In this document: positions 8,901-17,991 of the stretch, in pieces
Layout: each line of letters opens with the position of its first letter
How positions within the stretch are numbered: position 1 is the stretch's first letter
DNA from: an uncultured Aquimarina sp.
GTDB taxonomy: Bacteria; Bacteroidota; Bacteroidia; Flavobacteriales; Flavobacteriaceae
DNA: 64,000 nt
Reading direction: 5' to 3'
Assembly: GCA_947498815.1 (NCBI GenBank)
Contig: CANMLU010000004.1
Coordinates: 310,001 to 374,000 of the forward strand
Notes under the pieces: model-generated
What the model was told of the DNA's origin: nothing
Databases searched by the model: none
Seen by the model: only the letters and a program-made list of their open reading frames with translations
Position numbers and translations under genes: made by a program

Positions 8901-10654
8901 CCGAAGATGTAAACCTTATTGCTGGCGAACAAGTAATAAGAGTAATGATAGGTAATGGAGGTTTTAATCTCGGAAAAATGACATTTGAGTATACTGGCTC
9001 TTCAGGAGATGAAGTTCTTACCAGTATTGTAGTTACTCCATCCAATACTAATTTGTTCTTGGGAGAGACTCAACAATATTCTGCACAAGGATTTGATCAG
9101 TATGGAAACCCATTTGCTTTTACACCTTTGTGGTCAACGACAGGTGGAGCAATCGATACTAACGGATTATATACAGCCAATGTATTGGGTAATTTTGATG
9201 TGCAAGTAACCAGTGGTTCGATTATAGGAACTGCCTCCGTAAATGTTTCGGATAATTCACAGGTTTTAACACGTATAGAAATATCTCCTTCTAATATTGT
9301 TTTGTCATTGAATGATAGTCAGCAATTTAATGCACAAGGTTATGACCAAAATGACAATACGATGTCTGCTCAAGTTAATTGGTCGACAACAGGAGGAAGT
9401 ATAAATGCTCAAGGATTGTATACCTCAGATGTAGTCGGAAATTTTGATATAACAGCAACATCGGGTAACGTTTCAAAAACAATTACAGTAACCGTAAATG
9501 AAGGGACTCAGGTATGTACAGGTGGATCTCCGGTTGGTGATTACACCTATACGGCTAGTGGAGATGCGGCCAATCCAACAATCACTTTTGAACCAAGTCG
9601 ATCTGGTGTTGGAAGTTCTTTGGTAATCTTATATTATGGCACCAACCCTGATGGCGGTTATCCTGGATATATGGTTTCACCAGATGTTCCTTTTCAAATC
9701 AATGCAAGTCAAGGACAAACGGTTTATTTTTATTATACCTATAATGTTCCCGAAGGCGGAGAAAGAAATACAGCTGCAACACCACATAGTTTTGAAGTCG
9801 GTACTTGTGGATCGCTACCTACTAGAGTCCTAACTTCTATACGTATTTCTCCGACGAATGCATCAATTACCCAAGGAGGAACGTTGCAGTATACAGCCAA
9901 CGGATTAGATCAATTTGAAGATCCATTTCCGGTATCACCGATATGGTCTGTCAATGGAGGTTCAATCGACGCATCAGGTGTATATACGGGGACAGTACCA
10001 GGTGCTTTTTCTGTTACAGTTACAGATGGAACCGTGAGCGCTACAGAAAATATTTCTGTTAATGAGGCATCTAGTAATTGTACTTTGAATGGAGCTACGG
10101 GTGATTTTACTACCGAAATATCTAATGATGGAACAAATCCAACACTGACATTTATGCCATCTCGACCGGGTGTCGGAAGCAATGTTTTGATATTGTATTA
10201 TGGCACAAGTCCAAATGGCGGTTATCCTGGTTACGTCGTTACTCCTGGACAGCCTTATCAAATAAATGCGAATGCCGAAGAGAAGATATATTTTTACTAT
10301 ACCTATAACCTACCAGAAGGAGGAGAAAATAATACTTCGGGAGCTAAAAATGATTTCATTGTTGGGGATTGTAGTAATGCTAAGATATCCCTAACAGATG
10401 TAGAAAAAAATAGTAGCTCCAAGGTATTGATTTACCCAAATCCAATGAATGAGATGATTACACTATCGGGTTTATATAATGTGCATAAAGTGAATATTTA
10501 TGACATCAGTGGGAAACTTGTTCAATCAAATTTCATTAACAGTACCAAGATTCAGGAGCGTATTGATATACATGCTTTAGCTAAAGGTTTCTACATATTA
10601 AAAACATTTAGCTTAGATAATAAAATCACCATTCATAAGATGTTCAAGAATTAA
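5984..10654 (+). CDS. GH81 endo-beta-1,3-glucanase, multimodular, T9SS-secreted
   Basis: 1556 residues with a Sec signal ending near LNSQ. The GH81 domain covers about 30-700, starting with PVPTNDWWSDL, a typical GH81 entry motif. DQESTSES holds the conserved acidic pair (Glu526 and Glu530), near where GH81 catalytic glutamates fall. Then come an Ig-like domain with KVEFYVDGTLIG (about 758-850), a CBM6 (about 856-1005; VGWIDSGEWLEY), two Big_2-type Ig domains (about 1010-1170), a roughly 100-residue module (1176-1280; YPGYMVSP, YFYYTYNVPEGG), a third Big_2, a second copy of that module (1362-1465), and a type A T9SS domain (about 1479-1556; YPNPMNEMITL). The repeated module recurs in the GH16 gene at 12830 and is probably glucan-binding, possibly CBM56-like. 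GH81 enzymes cut beta-1,3-glucan internally; this one should act outside the cell on insoluble or long chains. Confidence 0.92.
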   Translation: MKKNVLMLITVLITGLLGLQDLNSQIVPVGNGSYTTVFPGVDAAGRNGFPSGTPGLSGIAATKPVPTNDWWSDLIKTDHGAKAFNYPLSFRSLSSGLNINYTIPLASRPKEYRQPMSDVQAIVVGVEGLGTTSSTASDHSDWSVTMNWGDEFYSTINIGSPFVYFEKSNPGALAKVSVNFNGAGTSVDGNKLIIENNMNNSNYVVFAPTGSTWIGNNGVYTSTLNGKNYWSMVLLPFGVDMNTAINNYEQYAYVFPKNTEVDWNYNETNGKVTTTFTVTPDIKEGTNNTVLQGLLPHQWDRLASSSPQPTGNTYPSVRGTIKTLASNSFIVENTFSGILPTLPDLGKYTDGFDPASLSQKIDQIKNDGLPEWTDSYNQGQDMNRLIQAARIADQMGNIEARDLLVNTVKIRLEDWLSAESGEVAYLFYYNSDWSALLGYPAGHRQDVNLNDHHFHWGYFIHAAAAVEQFNPGWAAQWGDMINVLVRDAANPSRTDDMFPFLRNFSPYAGHSWANGFSSEPLGNDQESTSESMQFNSALIHWGTITNNNDLRDLGIYLYTTELSTIQEYWFDVEERSFQPEYAYEMVARVWASGYDNGTWWTDDVAASYGIQLYPIHGGSLYLGHRTDYVDRVWQEMTQNTEVLSNTPNDNLWYDTYWKFLSFTNPQEALSLYRSYPDRGIKVGVSDVQTYHWLHTMASLGQVAKEITADYPIASVFNDNGSLTYVAHNYGNTQITVRFSNGYNLVVPANSMATSRDVDVSVSLSSDTSEVAAGGNVNLTATTTGSGITKVEFYVDGTLIGTDSQAPYTFNSGALSVGFPRIYAKAYVGDNLSISNTVAVQVGAQIGYSGTPTIIPGIIEAGQFDVFEGGNGQGIAYSDKDTFNQGDFRPSEGVDASSTTNEGNTVGWIDSGEWLEYTINAANAGRYRVTLRYASGNSSGGGPFWFERDGIKISNDINVSFTGTNWDVWQNTITEDVNLIAGEQVIRVMIGNGGFNLGKMTFEYTGSSGDEVLTSIVVTPSNTNLFLGETQQYSAQGFDQYGNPFAFTPLWSTTGGAIDTNGLYTANVLGNFDVQVTSGSIIGTASVNVSDNSQVLTRIEISPSNIVLSLNDSQQFNAQGYDQNDNTMSAQVNWSTTGGSINAQGLYTSDVVGNFDITATSGNVSKTITVTVNEGTQVCTGGSPVGDYTYTASGDAANPTITFEPSRSGVGSSLVILYYGTNPDGGYPGYMVSPDVPFQINASQGQTVYFYYTYNVPEGGERNTAATPHSFEVGTCGSLPTRVLTSIRISPTNASITQGGTLQYTANGLDQFEDPFPVSPIWSVNGGSIDASGVYTGTVPGAFSVTVTDGTVSATENISVNEASSNCTLNGATGDFTTEISNDGTNPTLTFMPSRPGVGSNVLILYYGTSPNGGYPGYVVTPGQPYQINANAEEKIYFYYTYNLPEGGENNTSGAKNDFIVGDCSNAKISLTDVEKNSSSKVLIYPNPMNEMITLSGLYNVHKVNIYDISGKLVQSNFINSTKIQERIDIHALAKGFYILKTFSLDNKITIHKMFKN

Positions 10655-10728
10655 TTAGGCGAAACAGATCGCTTAACTACACTATCTTTTTATAACTAAA
10701 CTAAAAATAACCCCTTAAAACTAAAATT

Positions 10729-12780
10729 ATGAAACCCAAAAACACAAAATTAATTTATATACACCTTTTTATTGCTCTTTTTTTTATTACTGAATCTGCT
10801 CGAAGTCAAACCATAGTCGAGGAAAATGGACGTCTAAGAGTTTCGGGTAATAAAGTTGTAAACAAGAATAATAAACCTTTAAGCCTTGCTGGTAACAGCT
10901 TGTTTTGGAGTAATTGGGACCCTGGTGCAAAGTTCTATAACTCGAATACCGTGAGTCATTTGGCCAAAGAATGGAAAACAGATATTGTCCGAGCCGCTAT
11001 GGGGGTAGAAGAAGGTGGTGGATATATTACAAATACCTCTAGAGAAAAAAATAAAGTAAAAGCTGTAGTAGATGCTGCAATAGCAGAAGGGATTTATGTT
11101 ATCATTGACTGGCATACTCATAAAGCCGAAGATTACGAGGAAGAGGCGATTGAATTTTTTACCGAAATGGCTGAGCTCTACGGTACTAATGATCACGTAA
11201 TATACGAAGTATATAACGAGCCTATTTTTCAATCCTGGAATACTGTAAAATCGTATGCAGAGGCCGTAGTTGATGCTATTAGAAAAGTCGATCCGGATAA
11301 TCTAATTATTGTAGGGACCCCACAATGGTCACAAAAAGTAGTAGATGCGTCAAATAATCCTTTAACACAAAACAATATAGCCTATACATTACATTTTTAT
11401 GCAGGTACCCATAAACAATTCTTAAGAGACGAAGCTATCAAAGCTATGAATAATGGAATAGCCTTATTCGTTACAGAATGGGGGGCTGTTAATGCTAATG
11501 GAGATGGGGTTGCCGATAAACCTGAGACAGAAAAATGGATGCAGTTTTTAAAGGACAATCATATTAGTCATGCAAATTGGTCTGTAAGTGATAAAGTAGA
11601 AGGGGCGTCTGTTGTAGCTGGTAATACTGGAGTTTCTGGCCTTCTTGCAAATAACTTAACGGATACAGGTTTTTATCTAAGGGATATTATTGAAAACTGG
11701 AACGATACAACTGCTCCTAAAACTTGTACTGGTGAAGGAAGTACCATAGAGGGGTTAATACAAGCTGAAGATTTTTGTGATGAATCCGGAATTAAACTTG
11801 AAGCTACAACTGATATCGATGGTGGTCAAAATGTGGGTTATATTGAATCTGGTGATTATATAGCTTATCGTTTGAATATACCCGAAACCGGACAGTACAA
11901 AATCAATTTTAGAGTAGCGGCATTCAATGAAACTATTAGATTTGATCTGTTCACGGGAGATACTATGGTAAGCTCTGTGAATAGTTCCGCTACAGGTGGT
12001 TGGCAAAATTGGAAAACTATAACAAGTACTGTCAACCTTTCTGAAGGAAACCAAACACTTAAAATAGTTGCAACAGGTGATTATTGGAACATCAATTGGT
12101 TCCAACTTATTAGAGATATAATACCCCCAGGTCCTTGTACAGGTGATGGTCAATCGATAACCGACTTAATTGAAGCTGAAGACTTTTGTGATGAATCCGG
12201 GATTAAGCTAGAGCCTACCACAGATACCGATGGCGGTCAGAATGTTGGTTATATCGAATCTGGAGATTATATAGCCTATCGTGTGGATATACCCGTTACT
12301 GGAGAATATACAATCAATTTTAGAGTAGCTGCATTTACTCAAAACATCAAGTTTGATCTACTTGCTGGTGATTCAGCGTTAACATCTGTTGATAGTGCTC
12401 CTACAGGAGGGTGGCAAAATTGGAAAACGATAACTAAAACAATCAATCTTACTCAAGGAAGCCAAACATTAAAAATAGTAGCAACAGGTAATTATTGGAA
12501 TATTAATTGGTTTCAGATCGTACCAAATACGAATTTGAATGAAAACGAAGCAGTGATCGTCGGATTGTACCCAGTTCCTACCGAGGATTTCCTTACCGTT
12601 AGTGGTATAGATAAAAAGTCGTTAGTATATATATCTGACTATACAGGAAGAGCTGTACTTCAAACTGAAATAAATGGTGATCAAAATGTAATAGATATGT
12701 CAAATTTAAAAGGCGGTAACTATATCATCACGATAATTAATGGTTCTCAAAAGAGGTCATTTCAAGTAACAAAGAAGTAA
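10729..12780 (+). CDS. GH5 endo-beta-glucanase with two CBM6 modules, T9SS-secreted
   Basis: 683 residues with a signal peptide ending near SARSQ. The GH5 barrel (about 28-325) shows VIIDWHTH, YEVYNEP (acid/base Glu164), LHFYAGTH and VTEWGA (nucleophile Glu250). LHFYAGTH and the overall spacing resemble subfamily GH5_2 endoglucanases. Two tandem CBM6 modules follow (about 333-462 and 468-597), close copies of each other; both contain GGQNVGYIESGDYIAYR and WNINWFQ. A type A T9SS domain ends the protein (about 604-683; LYPVPTEDFLTV). GH5_2 usually cuts beta-1,4-glucan, so in this beta-1,3-glucan locus it suggests a mixed-linkage (1,3/1,4) target, or a GH5 with shifted specificity. The two CBM6 copies are also similar at DNA level. 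Confidence 0.88.
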   Translation: MKPKNTKLIYIHLFIALFFITESARSQTIVEENGRLRVSGNKVVNKNNKPLSLAGNSLFWSNWDPGAKFYNSNTVSHLAKEWKTDIVRAAMGVEEGGGYITNTSREKNKVKAVVDAAIAEGIYVIIDWHTHKAEDYEEEAIEFFTEMAELYGTNDHVIYEVYNEPIFQSWNTVKSYAEAVVDAIRKVDPDNLIIVGTPQWSQKVVDASNNPLTQNNIAYTLHFYAGTHKQFLRDEAIKAMNNGIALFVTEWGAVNANGDGVADKPETEKWMQFLKDNHISHANWSVSDKVEGASVVAGNTGVSGLLANNLTDTGFYLRDIIENWNDTTAPKTCTGEGSTIEGLIQAEDFCDESGIKLEATTDIDGGQNVGYIESGDYIAYRLNIPETGQYKINFRVAAFNETIRFDLFTGDTMVSSVNSSATGGWQNWKTITSTVNLSEGNQTLKIVATGDYWNINWFQLIRDIIPPGPCTGDGQSITDLIEAEDFCDESGIKLEPTTDTDGGQNVGYIESGDYIAYRVDIPVTGEYTINFRVAAFTQNIKFDLLAGDSALTSVDSAPTGGWQNWKTITKTINLTQGSQTLKIVATGNYWNINWFQIVPNTNLNENEAVIVGLYPVPTEDFLTVSGIDKKSLVYISDYTGRAVLQTEINGDQNVIDMSNLKGGNYIITIINGSQKRSFQVTKK

Positions 12781-12785
12781 CTATT

Positions 12786-12808
12786 TTGATTAGTTATTTT
12801 TTAATCAA
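12786..12808 (+). terminator. Short hairpin after the GH5 gene
   Basis: TTGATTA (12786-12792) pairs with TAATCAA (12802-12808) over seven A/T-rich base pairs, in the 49-bp gap before the next gene. It is weak; read-through into the GH16 gene is likely. Confidence 0.3.
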
Positions 12809-12829
12809 TTTAATATAAATCCAATACCA

Positions 12830-15800
12830 ATGAAAAAAAGTGTAATCATAACCACCCTTTGTTTTGTCTTTTTACAAACATCTCTTATTTATTCTCAATG
12901 TGCAGATTTAATTTTTAACGACGAGTTTTCGGGTTCATCGGTAGATCAAACTAAATGGACTTCTATCGTAGGTGATGGTTGTCCTACATTATGCGGATTT
13001 GGAAATAACGAAGAGCAATGGTATCGGCCAGAAAATACAACCGTGCAAAATGGTAAACTAGTAATCACTACTAGAAATGAATTTGTGGGAGGAAAACAGT
13101 ATACTTCTTCCAAATTGGTTACCTCTGGTAAATTTAATTCAAGATACGGGCGATATGAGGCAAGTATCAAACTACCTTCTGCAGGAGGAATATGGCCCGC
13201 CTTTTGGATGCTACCCGAAAATGGCAGTTGGCCTTTTACTGGAGAAATTGATATTATGGAAGCCCAACATAAAAACCCTGAGAGTATAGGCGGTACGGTT
13301 CATTACTCTAACGGTGGCTGGAGATTTAATGGTAGAGAATATAGTGCTGGTCTGGATCTTTCAGCCGGATTTCATGAGTATGCTGTAGAATGGGAACCAA
13401 ATGAGATAAGATGGTATGTAGATAATCAACTTTATCATTCTGTAACTCCGGCAACCACAGTAGATCCTTGGCCTTTTTCTCAAGGTGATTGGTATATCAT
13501 ATTAAATGTTGCTGTTGGCGGTCCAGGAACACCTTATACCGGCAATATCCAGCCAACTCCGGCAGATTACCCAACACAAATGGAGGTTGATTATGTAAGA
13601 GTTTATAATGGAGTTCTAGCTTTAGATTTAATAGGTGATAATAAGGTTCAGCAAGGAGAATCTAATAAAGTCTATAGTGTAACCAATAATAATGAAGCTT
13701 CATATGTGTGGACGGTACCAAATACAGCTGTTATTACTTCTGGTCAAGGGACTAGTGCGATAACAGTAGATTGGGGTAATACGAGTGGAAATGTGAGCGT
13801 GCAAATTAATACACCCGGTTGCGACACTACTATATTAGACATGGAGGTGACCGTTAATGCCCCAAGAATTTTGGAATATGTTTATGAAGATTTTGAATCA
13901 AACAGAAACACTAGTTATACTTCGACAACCAACGGTGTTTTAAACGAATCGGTAAACAACCCTTTGGTCAATACTGTTAATAATTCACAGTTAGTTGGGA
14001 AATATCAGAGATCATCTGGTGCGCAGTATGATGGATTATATATTTTATCCTCGGATATTGGAAACTCATTAGAATTTGTTTCTGGTAAGAAGGAAATCTG
14101 GTTGGATGTTTACAGCGATGCTCCAGTAGGGACCGAGTTTATTTTACAGATAGAGAAAAGTTCGGCTTCTGTGAATACGTATCCTTCAGGAAGGCACAGT
14201 AGATATACAGCAAAAACAACCACAAGTAATCAGTGGGAAACGCTAGAGTTTGAATTGTTGGATAGACCCGATACTAGTATCGATGCAAATGATACGGATC
14301 AATTTGTTTTATTGATTGATGCAAATAGCTATACCAATCATACCGTATATTTTGATAATTTCAGAAAAATGAAGGCCCCAGAACCAGTTTTATTAGAGGA
14401 AGAAATTATTACAAATTACGAAGATATAGATCAACTAAATGTTTTCTTTGAAAATGGAGAATACACTGCCAAAATACCTAATCCAAATCCTGGAGGTGTT
14501 AATACAAGTACCAATGTTGCTAGTTACACAAGAAACGGTTCAGAGCTTTATGATGTCGTTAGTTTTTCGACCAATGTGATTCAAAATAGTGTCCCTTTTG
14601 TCGAGGGAGATCATGTTTTTTATTTGGATATGTATACTTCGGCACCTGTTGGTACAGAAGTAACGCTAAGTTTAGAAAACCAACAAATCTCAGAAAACGA
14701 TTTTCCTGCAGGGAGAAATAGCCAATATATTGGAGTAGTAGCCGTTCAAAACGATTGGCATACTATCGAGTTTGCATATGCATCATCACCAGATACGCAA
14801 ACTTCTGGTGTGGCAGTCAATGAAATTTCGTTGCTTTTTAACCCAAATTCCAATACTTCGGAGACGTATCATATTGATAATTTTAGGATAGGTAAAACTA
14901 AACTAGCCGACACCTATAGTTTCTTGGAGATGATTCAGGATTTTGAGAGTACCAATAATTTAACTTTCGACTCTACGACAACAGGCTCTTATGAGTTTGC
15001 TATTGATAATCCATCACCCAATAGTACAAACGAATCTATTAAAGCTGGGAAGTATTTGAGAAATATTGACGAATTGTACGATGTTCTGTTTTTTGATACC
15101 GCTTTTATAAATGATGCCAGTGCATATGTTTCAGGCGAAAAGAGATTTGCAATGGATATATATACTGCTGCTCCAGTCGGTACTATCATAAGTTGGCAAT
15201 TAGAAGCAGGAGCGTTATCAAATAGCACGAACTATCCCGTTGGAAGACATAGTATTTATCAGGCCAAAGTTGAAGAAACGAATGCCTGGCATACTATCGA
15301 ATTTGTTTTAACAGGAACTCCAGATTTGGTAGTAAGCAATAGCCAGATAAACAAAGTAGTGTTACTTTTTAATCCTGGTGTAGCATCTGGAGAAACTTTT
15401 TATGTAGATAACCTACGCATTCTAAAAAAAGATGATGTTTCCAATCCCAATCCTGTATTATCTAGTATCGTTTTAAACCCTTCAACTACTGAAATTGTTT
15501 TAGGCGGATCACAACAGTTCTCGGCCCAAGGATATGACCAAAACGGACAAGCAATATCTGCCGACTATACTTGGACAACCAATGGAGGATCTATAGATGC
15601 TGGTGGGTTATTTTCTGGTTCATCAGTAGGTGATTATACAGTTACGGCTTCAAGTTATTCTATAATGGGAACGGCCTCAATTAAGGTAGTCAATCAAACA
15701 CCTGTTACTTATATGACTCTTCCGGGCAAGATTGAAGCTGAAGATTACAAGCCTGGCGGTCCAGGAATTGGTTACAATGACTCAACTCCAGGAAATACTG

Positions 15801-16759
15801 GAGGAGCGGGTAATAGACAAGACGACGTGGATATGGAAACCACAGGAGATGAAACGGGAGGATATAATATTGGTTGGATTGATGCTGGTGAATGGTTAAC
15901 GTATGGTATTAATGCTGTGGCTTCTTCAAACATATATGATGTTAATTTTAGAGTAGCTTCACCAAATGGTAATGGTAAATTTCACTTAGAACTTGATGGA
16001 GTTGCTATTACAGATGTACTTTCTACACCCAATACTGGAGAATGGCAGAAATATGAGACAGTTACTATAGAGAATATTTCAATCTCACCAGGAACACATG
16101 ATTTACGAATTGTATTTGATGCTGCAGGTTTGAACATTAATTTTATAGAATTTACTGAAACCACGGATACTCCAGATGGTGGATTTTGCTCTGGAGTTGC
16201 TACTAATAGTCAATATAGCTATGAGGTTTCATCGGATGTAATAAATCCAACGATTACTTTTAAACAGGAAATTCTAGGAGTCGGGGATGCAGTATGCATT
16301 CTATATTACGGTACTTCTGCAACAGGAGCCTATCCCGGATATAATGTTACTCCTAATGTACCTTATCAAATCACCGCCAATCAAGATGAGCAAGTGTATT
16401 TTTACTATACATACAGCTTGCCAACTGGAGGTGAAAATAACACCATCGATTCCAGACATAATTTTGTGGTTGGTCAATGTGGTAATTCACAATTTTCAAA
16501 GTCAAATAAAGATTTAAAATCCAGTGTATTGGCTTTCCCAAATCCAATATCAGATAGGTTACAAGTACAGTTATTAAAACAACATAACTTCAACATCCTT
16601 GAAGTGGTTGACTTGCTTGGAAAAATAATCATAAAGCAACAAATCGGTACAAAAGAGATACAGATAAACCTGGATACGAGTAAATTGAAAAAAGGAATGT
16701 ATTTCTTAAACCTGTACGGTGATGGGAAAAAAGAAAACATCAAGTTAGTTAAGAACTAA
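12830..16759 (+). CDS. Multimodular GH16 beta-glucanase with CBM6 and repeated beta-sandwich modules, T9SS-secreted
   Basis: 1309 residues; Sec signal ends near IYSQ. The GH16 domain (about 24-262) has GEIDIMEAQ, giving Glu139, Asp141 and Glu144 as catalytic residues. A PKD-like domain follows (263-345). Next are three homologous beta-sandwich modules of about 175 residues (starting near 346, 523 and 696). Each has the pattern D-YSDAPVGTE / DMYTSAPVGTE / DIYTAAPVGT, then GRHS or GRNS, then an N-terminal-edge strand ending in (V/I)DN(F/L)R. Then a Big_2 domain (about 876), CBM6 (about 962-1110; IGWIDAGEWLTYG), one copy of the module found twice in the GH81 protein (about 1117-1220; YPGYNVTP, FYYTYSLPTGG), and a type A T9SS domain (about 1232-1309). 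It is an extracellular endo-acting enzyme; laminarin is the likeliest substrate. It ends the locus, 18 bp before a strong terminator. Confidence 0.9.
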   Translation: MKKSVIITTLCFVFLQTSLIYSQCADLIFNDEFSGSSVDQTKWTSIVGDGCPTLCGFGNNEEQWYRPENTTVQNGKLVITTRNEFVGGKQYTSSKLVTSGKFNSRYGRYEASIKLPSAGGIWPAFWMLPENGSWPFTGEIDIMEAQHKNPESIGGTVHYSNGGWRFNGREYSAGLDLSAGFHEYAVEWEPNEIRWYVDNQLYHSVTPATTVDPWPFSQGDWYIILNVAVGGPGTPYTGNIQPTPADYPTQMEVDYVRVYNGVLALDLIGDNKVQQGESNKVYSVTNNNEASYVWTVPNTAVITSGQGTSAITVDWGNTSGNVSVQINTPGCDTTILDMEVTVNAPRILEYVYEDFESNRNTSYTSTTNGVLNESVNNPLVNTVNNSQLVGKYQRSSGAQYDGLYILSSDIGNSLEFVSGKKEIWLDVYSDAPVGTEFILQIEKSSASVNTYPSGRHSRYTAKTTTSNQWETLEFELLDRPDTSIDANDTDQFVLLIDANSYTNHTVYFDNFRKMKAPEPVLLEEEIITNYEDIDQLNVFFENGEYTAKIPNPNPGGVNTSTNVASYTRNGSELYDVVSFSTNVIQNSVPFVEGDHVFYLDMYTSAPVGTEVTLSLENQQISENDFPAGRNSQYIGVVAVQNDWHTIEFAYASSPDTQTSGVAVNEISLLFNPNSNTSETYHIDNFRIGKTKLADTYSFLEMIQDFESTNNLTFDSTTTGSYEFAIDNPSPNSTNESIKAGKYLRNIDELYDVLFFDTAFINDASAYVSGEKRFAMDIYTAAPVGTIISWQLEAGALSNSTNYPVGRHSIYQAKVEETNAWHTIEFVLTGTPDLVVSNSQINKVVLLFNPGVASGETFYVDNLRILKKDDVSNPNPVLSSIVLNPSTTEIVLGGSQQFSAQGYDQNGQAISADYTWTTNGGSIDAGGLFSGSSVGDYTVTASSYSIMGTASIKVVNQTPVTYMTLPGKIEAEDYKPGGPGIGYNDSTPGNTGGAGNRQDDVDMETTGDETGGYNIGWIDAGEWLTYGINAVASSNIYDVNFRVASPNGNGKFHLELDGVAITDVLSTPNTGEWQKYETVTIENISISPGTHDLRIVFDAAGLNINFIEFTETTDTPDGGFCSGVATNSQYSYEVSSDVINPTITFKQEILGVGDAVCILYYGTSATGAYPGYNVTPNVPYQITANQDEQVYFYYTYSLPTGGENNTIDSRHNFVVGQCGNSQFSKSNKDLKSSVLAFPNPISDRLQVQLLKQHNFNILEVVDLLGKIIIKQQIGTKEIQINLDTSKLKKGMYFLNLYGDGKKENIKLVKN

Positions 16760-16777
16760 ACTTAGCCTCTGTTTTAT

Positions 16778-16820
16778 GAGAGAGTAACTCTGTTCTGCGG
16801 TGTTGCTCTCTCTTAAAAAA
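16778..16820 (+). terminator. Strong hairpin terminator closing the beta-glucan locus
   Basis: GAGAGAGTAAC (16778-16788) pairs with GTTGCTCTCTC (16802-16812) over 11 bp with one U-G pair and a 13-nt loop. It lies 18 bp after the GH16 stop; the following bases are TTAAAAAA rather than a T-run. Confidence 0.65.
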
Positions 16821-17252
16821 GTGTCCTGGTATTGCTAAAGTTTTTTGTTTTGGAATAATTATACTATTAGTAAAAATGCTTCTACCTTTAATTAATTATT
16901 AAAAGAAATTTATAAAAGTATCCCCCAATACTTTATCTGTCCGACAATTTCTACAAGATATTGCCGGATGGTTTTATTAGATAGAGACATCAGCCATCGG
17001 AAAAATTTATTAAGATATTGATTGTAAATTATTCTTTGATGAATTTTGCATACTGAGGTTCTTTTATGTTTTGGTTCGATTTTTGTAATACTTAAGTTTA
17101 AATAGTAAGTTATATTTCGTATTATAGAGAGATTGCTCTTCAGAATACTGATTTTATTTGATTAATTTTCAAAACAATTTCAAATCGGTGCTTCCAGAGC
17201 TTTGAAAATAACTTATGAAATTATAATTTTAACCCCAAAATAACCTACTACT
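16821..17252. other. Non-coding gap after the beta-glucan locus
   Basis: I see no gene here. It holds an imperfect inverted repeat (CCGGATGG near 16964-16971 against CCATCGG at 16994-17000) and AT-rich DNA that presumably includes the promoter for the gene at 17253. No recognisable promoter could be fixed. Confidence 0.5.
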
Positions 17253-17870
17253 ATGAACAGAGTAAATTTCGGCACTAATAAAAAGCCATTCCTTCTGCTA
17301 TTAATTTTATGTTCTTTTGCACAAATTCAGGCGCAAAACGAACAAATTTCTCTTCAATCCATTAACTCACAAGAATTTGCTGTAAATAGTATCAATGGAA
17401 TTCCTTTTACCGTAGTCCTTGAAGAAAGTAATAATGATGGGCAGTTCCATTTACCAAGTGGAGGTAGTATTACGTTTAAGCTTGGTGATATGATAGGAAA
17501 GAGAAGTACGCTTAGAATTGTTTTTGAAGAAGAAATGTATCATTCTTTGGAGGATAAGCTTATAGAACAATATGATTCTGATGTACAATGGATTGCTTCC
17601 TTTCTGGAAATCAAAAAAAATGACCTTAAAATGTTTCCAACGCGCCCTGTGTTTAGCGATGCAGGTTTAGAGAAACTAAAATCTAGTGTTTTCCAATATA
17701 CAACTACAGACAAAAAAGAAGAGTACTTTAATCAATGGATAGATAAAATAAACTACTCCGTGGGTGCTGTACAATTTTTTAGAGAATTGTACGCTGCTTC
17801 AAATGGTGAAGACAATGCACAACGTCATAATTTTTTACCGATCAACATATACGAAGAACTTCGAAAATAG
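17253..17870 (+). CDS. Secreted protein of unknown function
   Basis: 205 residues. The N-terminus (FLLLLILCSFAQIQAQ) is a clear Sec signal peptide, so the mature protein of about 177 residues is periplasmic or exported. I recognise no domain. The first half is rich in beta-type sequence with PSGGSITFKLGD; the second half has charged helical segments and ends with FLPINIYEEL. No Cys motif, T9SS domain or membrane segment is visible. It follows a long non-coding gap and precedes another unknown gene by 121 bp on the same strand. Real-gene status rests on the signal peptide, the normal codon use and an ATG preceded by an A-rich leader. Confidence 0.65.
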   Translation: MNRVNFGTNKKPFLLLLILCSFAQIQAQNEQISLQSINSQEFAVNSINGIPFTVVLEESNNDGQFHLPSGGSITFKLGDMIGKRSTLRIVFEEEMYHSLEDKLIEQYDSDVQWIASFLEIKKNDLKMFPTRPVFSDAGLEKLKSSVFQYTTTDKKEEYFNQWIDKINYSVGAVQFFRELYAASNGEDNAQRHNFLPINIYEELRK

Positions 17871-17991
17871 GAGTATACCTTTACAGAATAGAGGTGAGAT
17901 ATTAATGAATTAAAATAGAATATCCCAAAACTGATAAAAGTCAGGAATAAAGATTCAAAAAAGCAGTAACATTGAGGTGTAATCCATAGGT

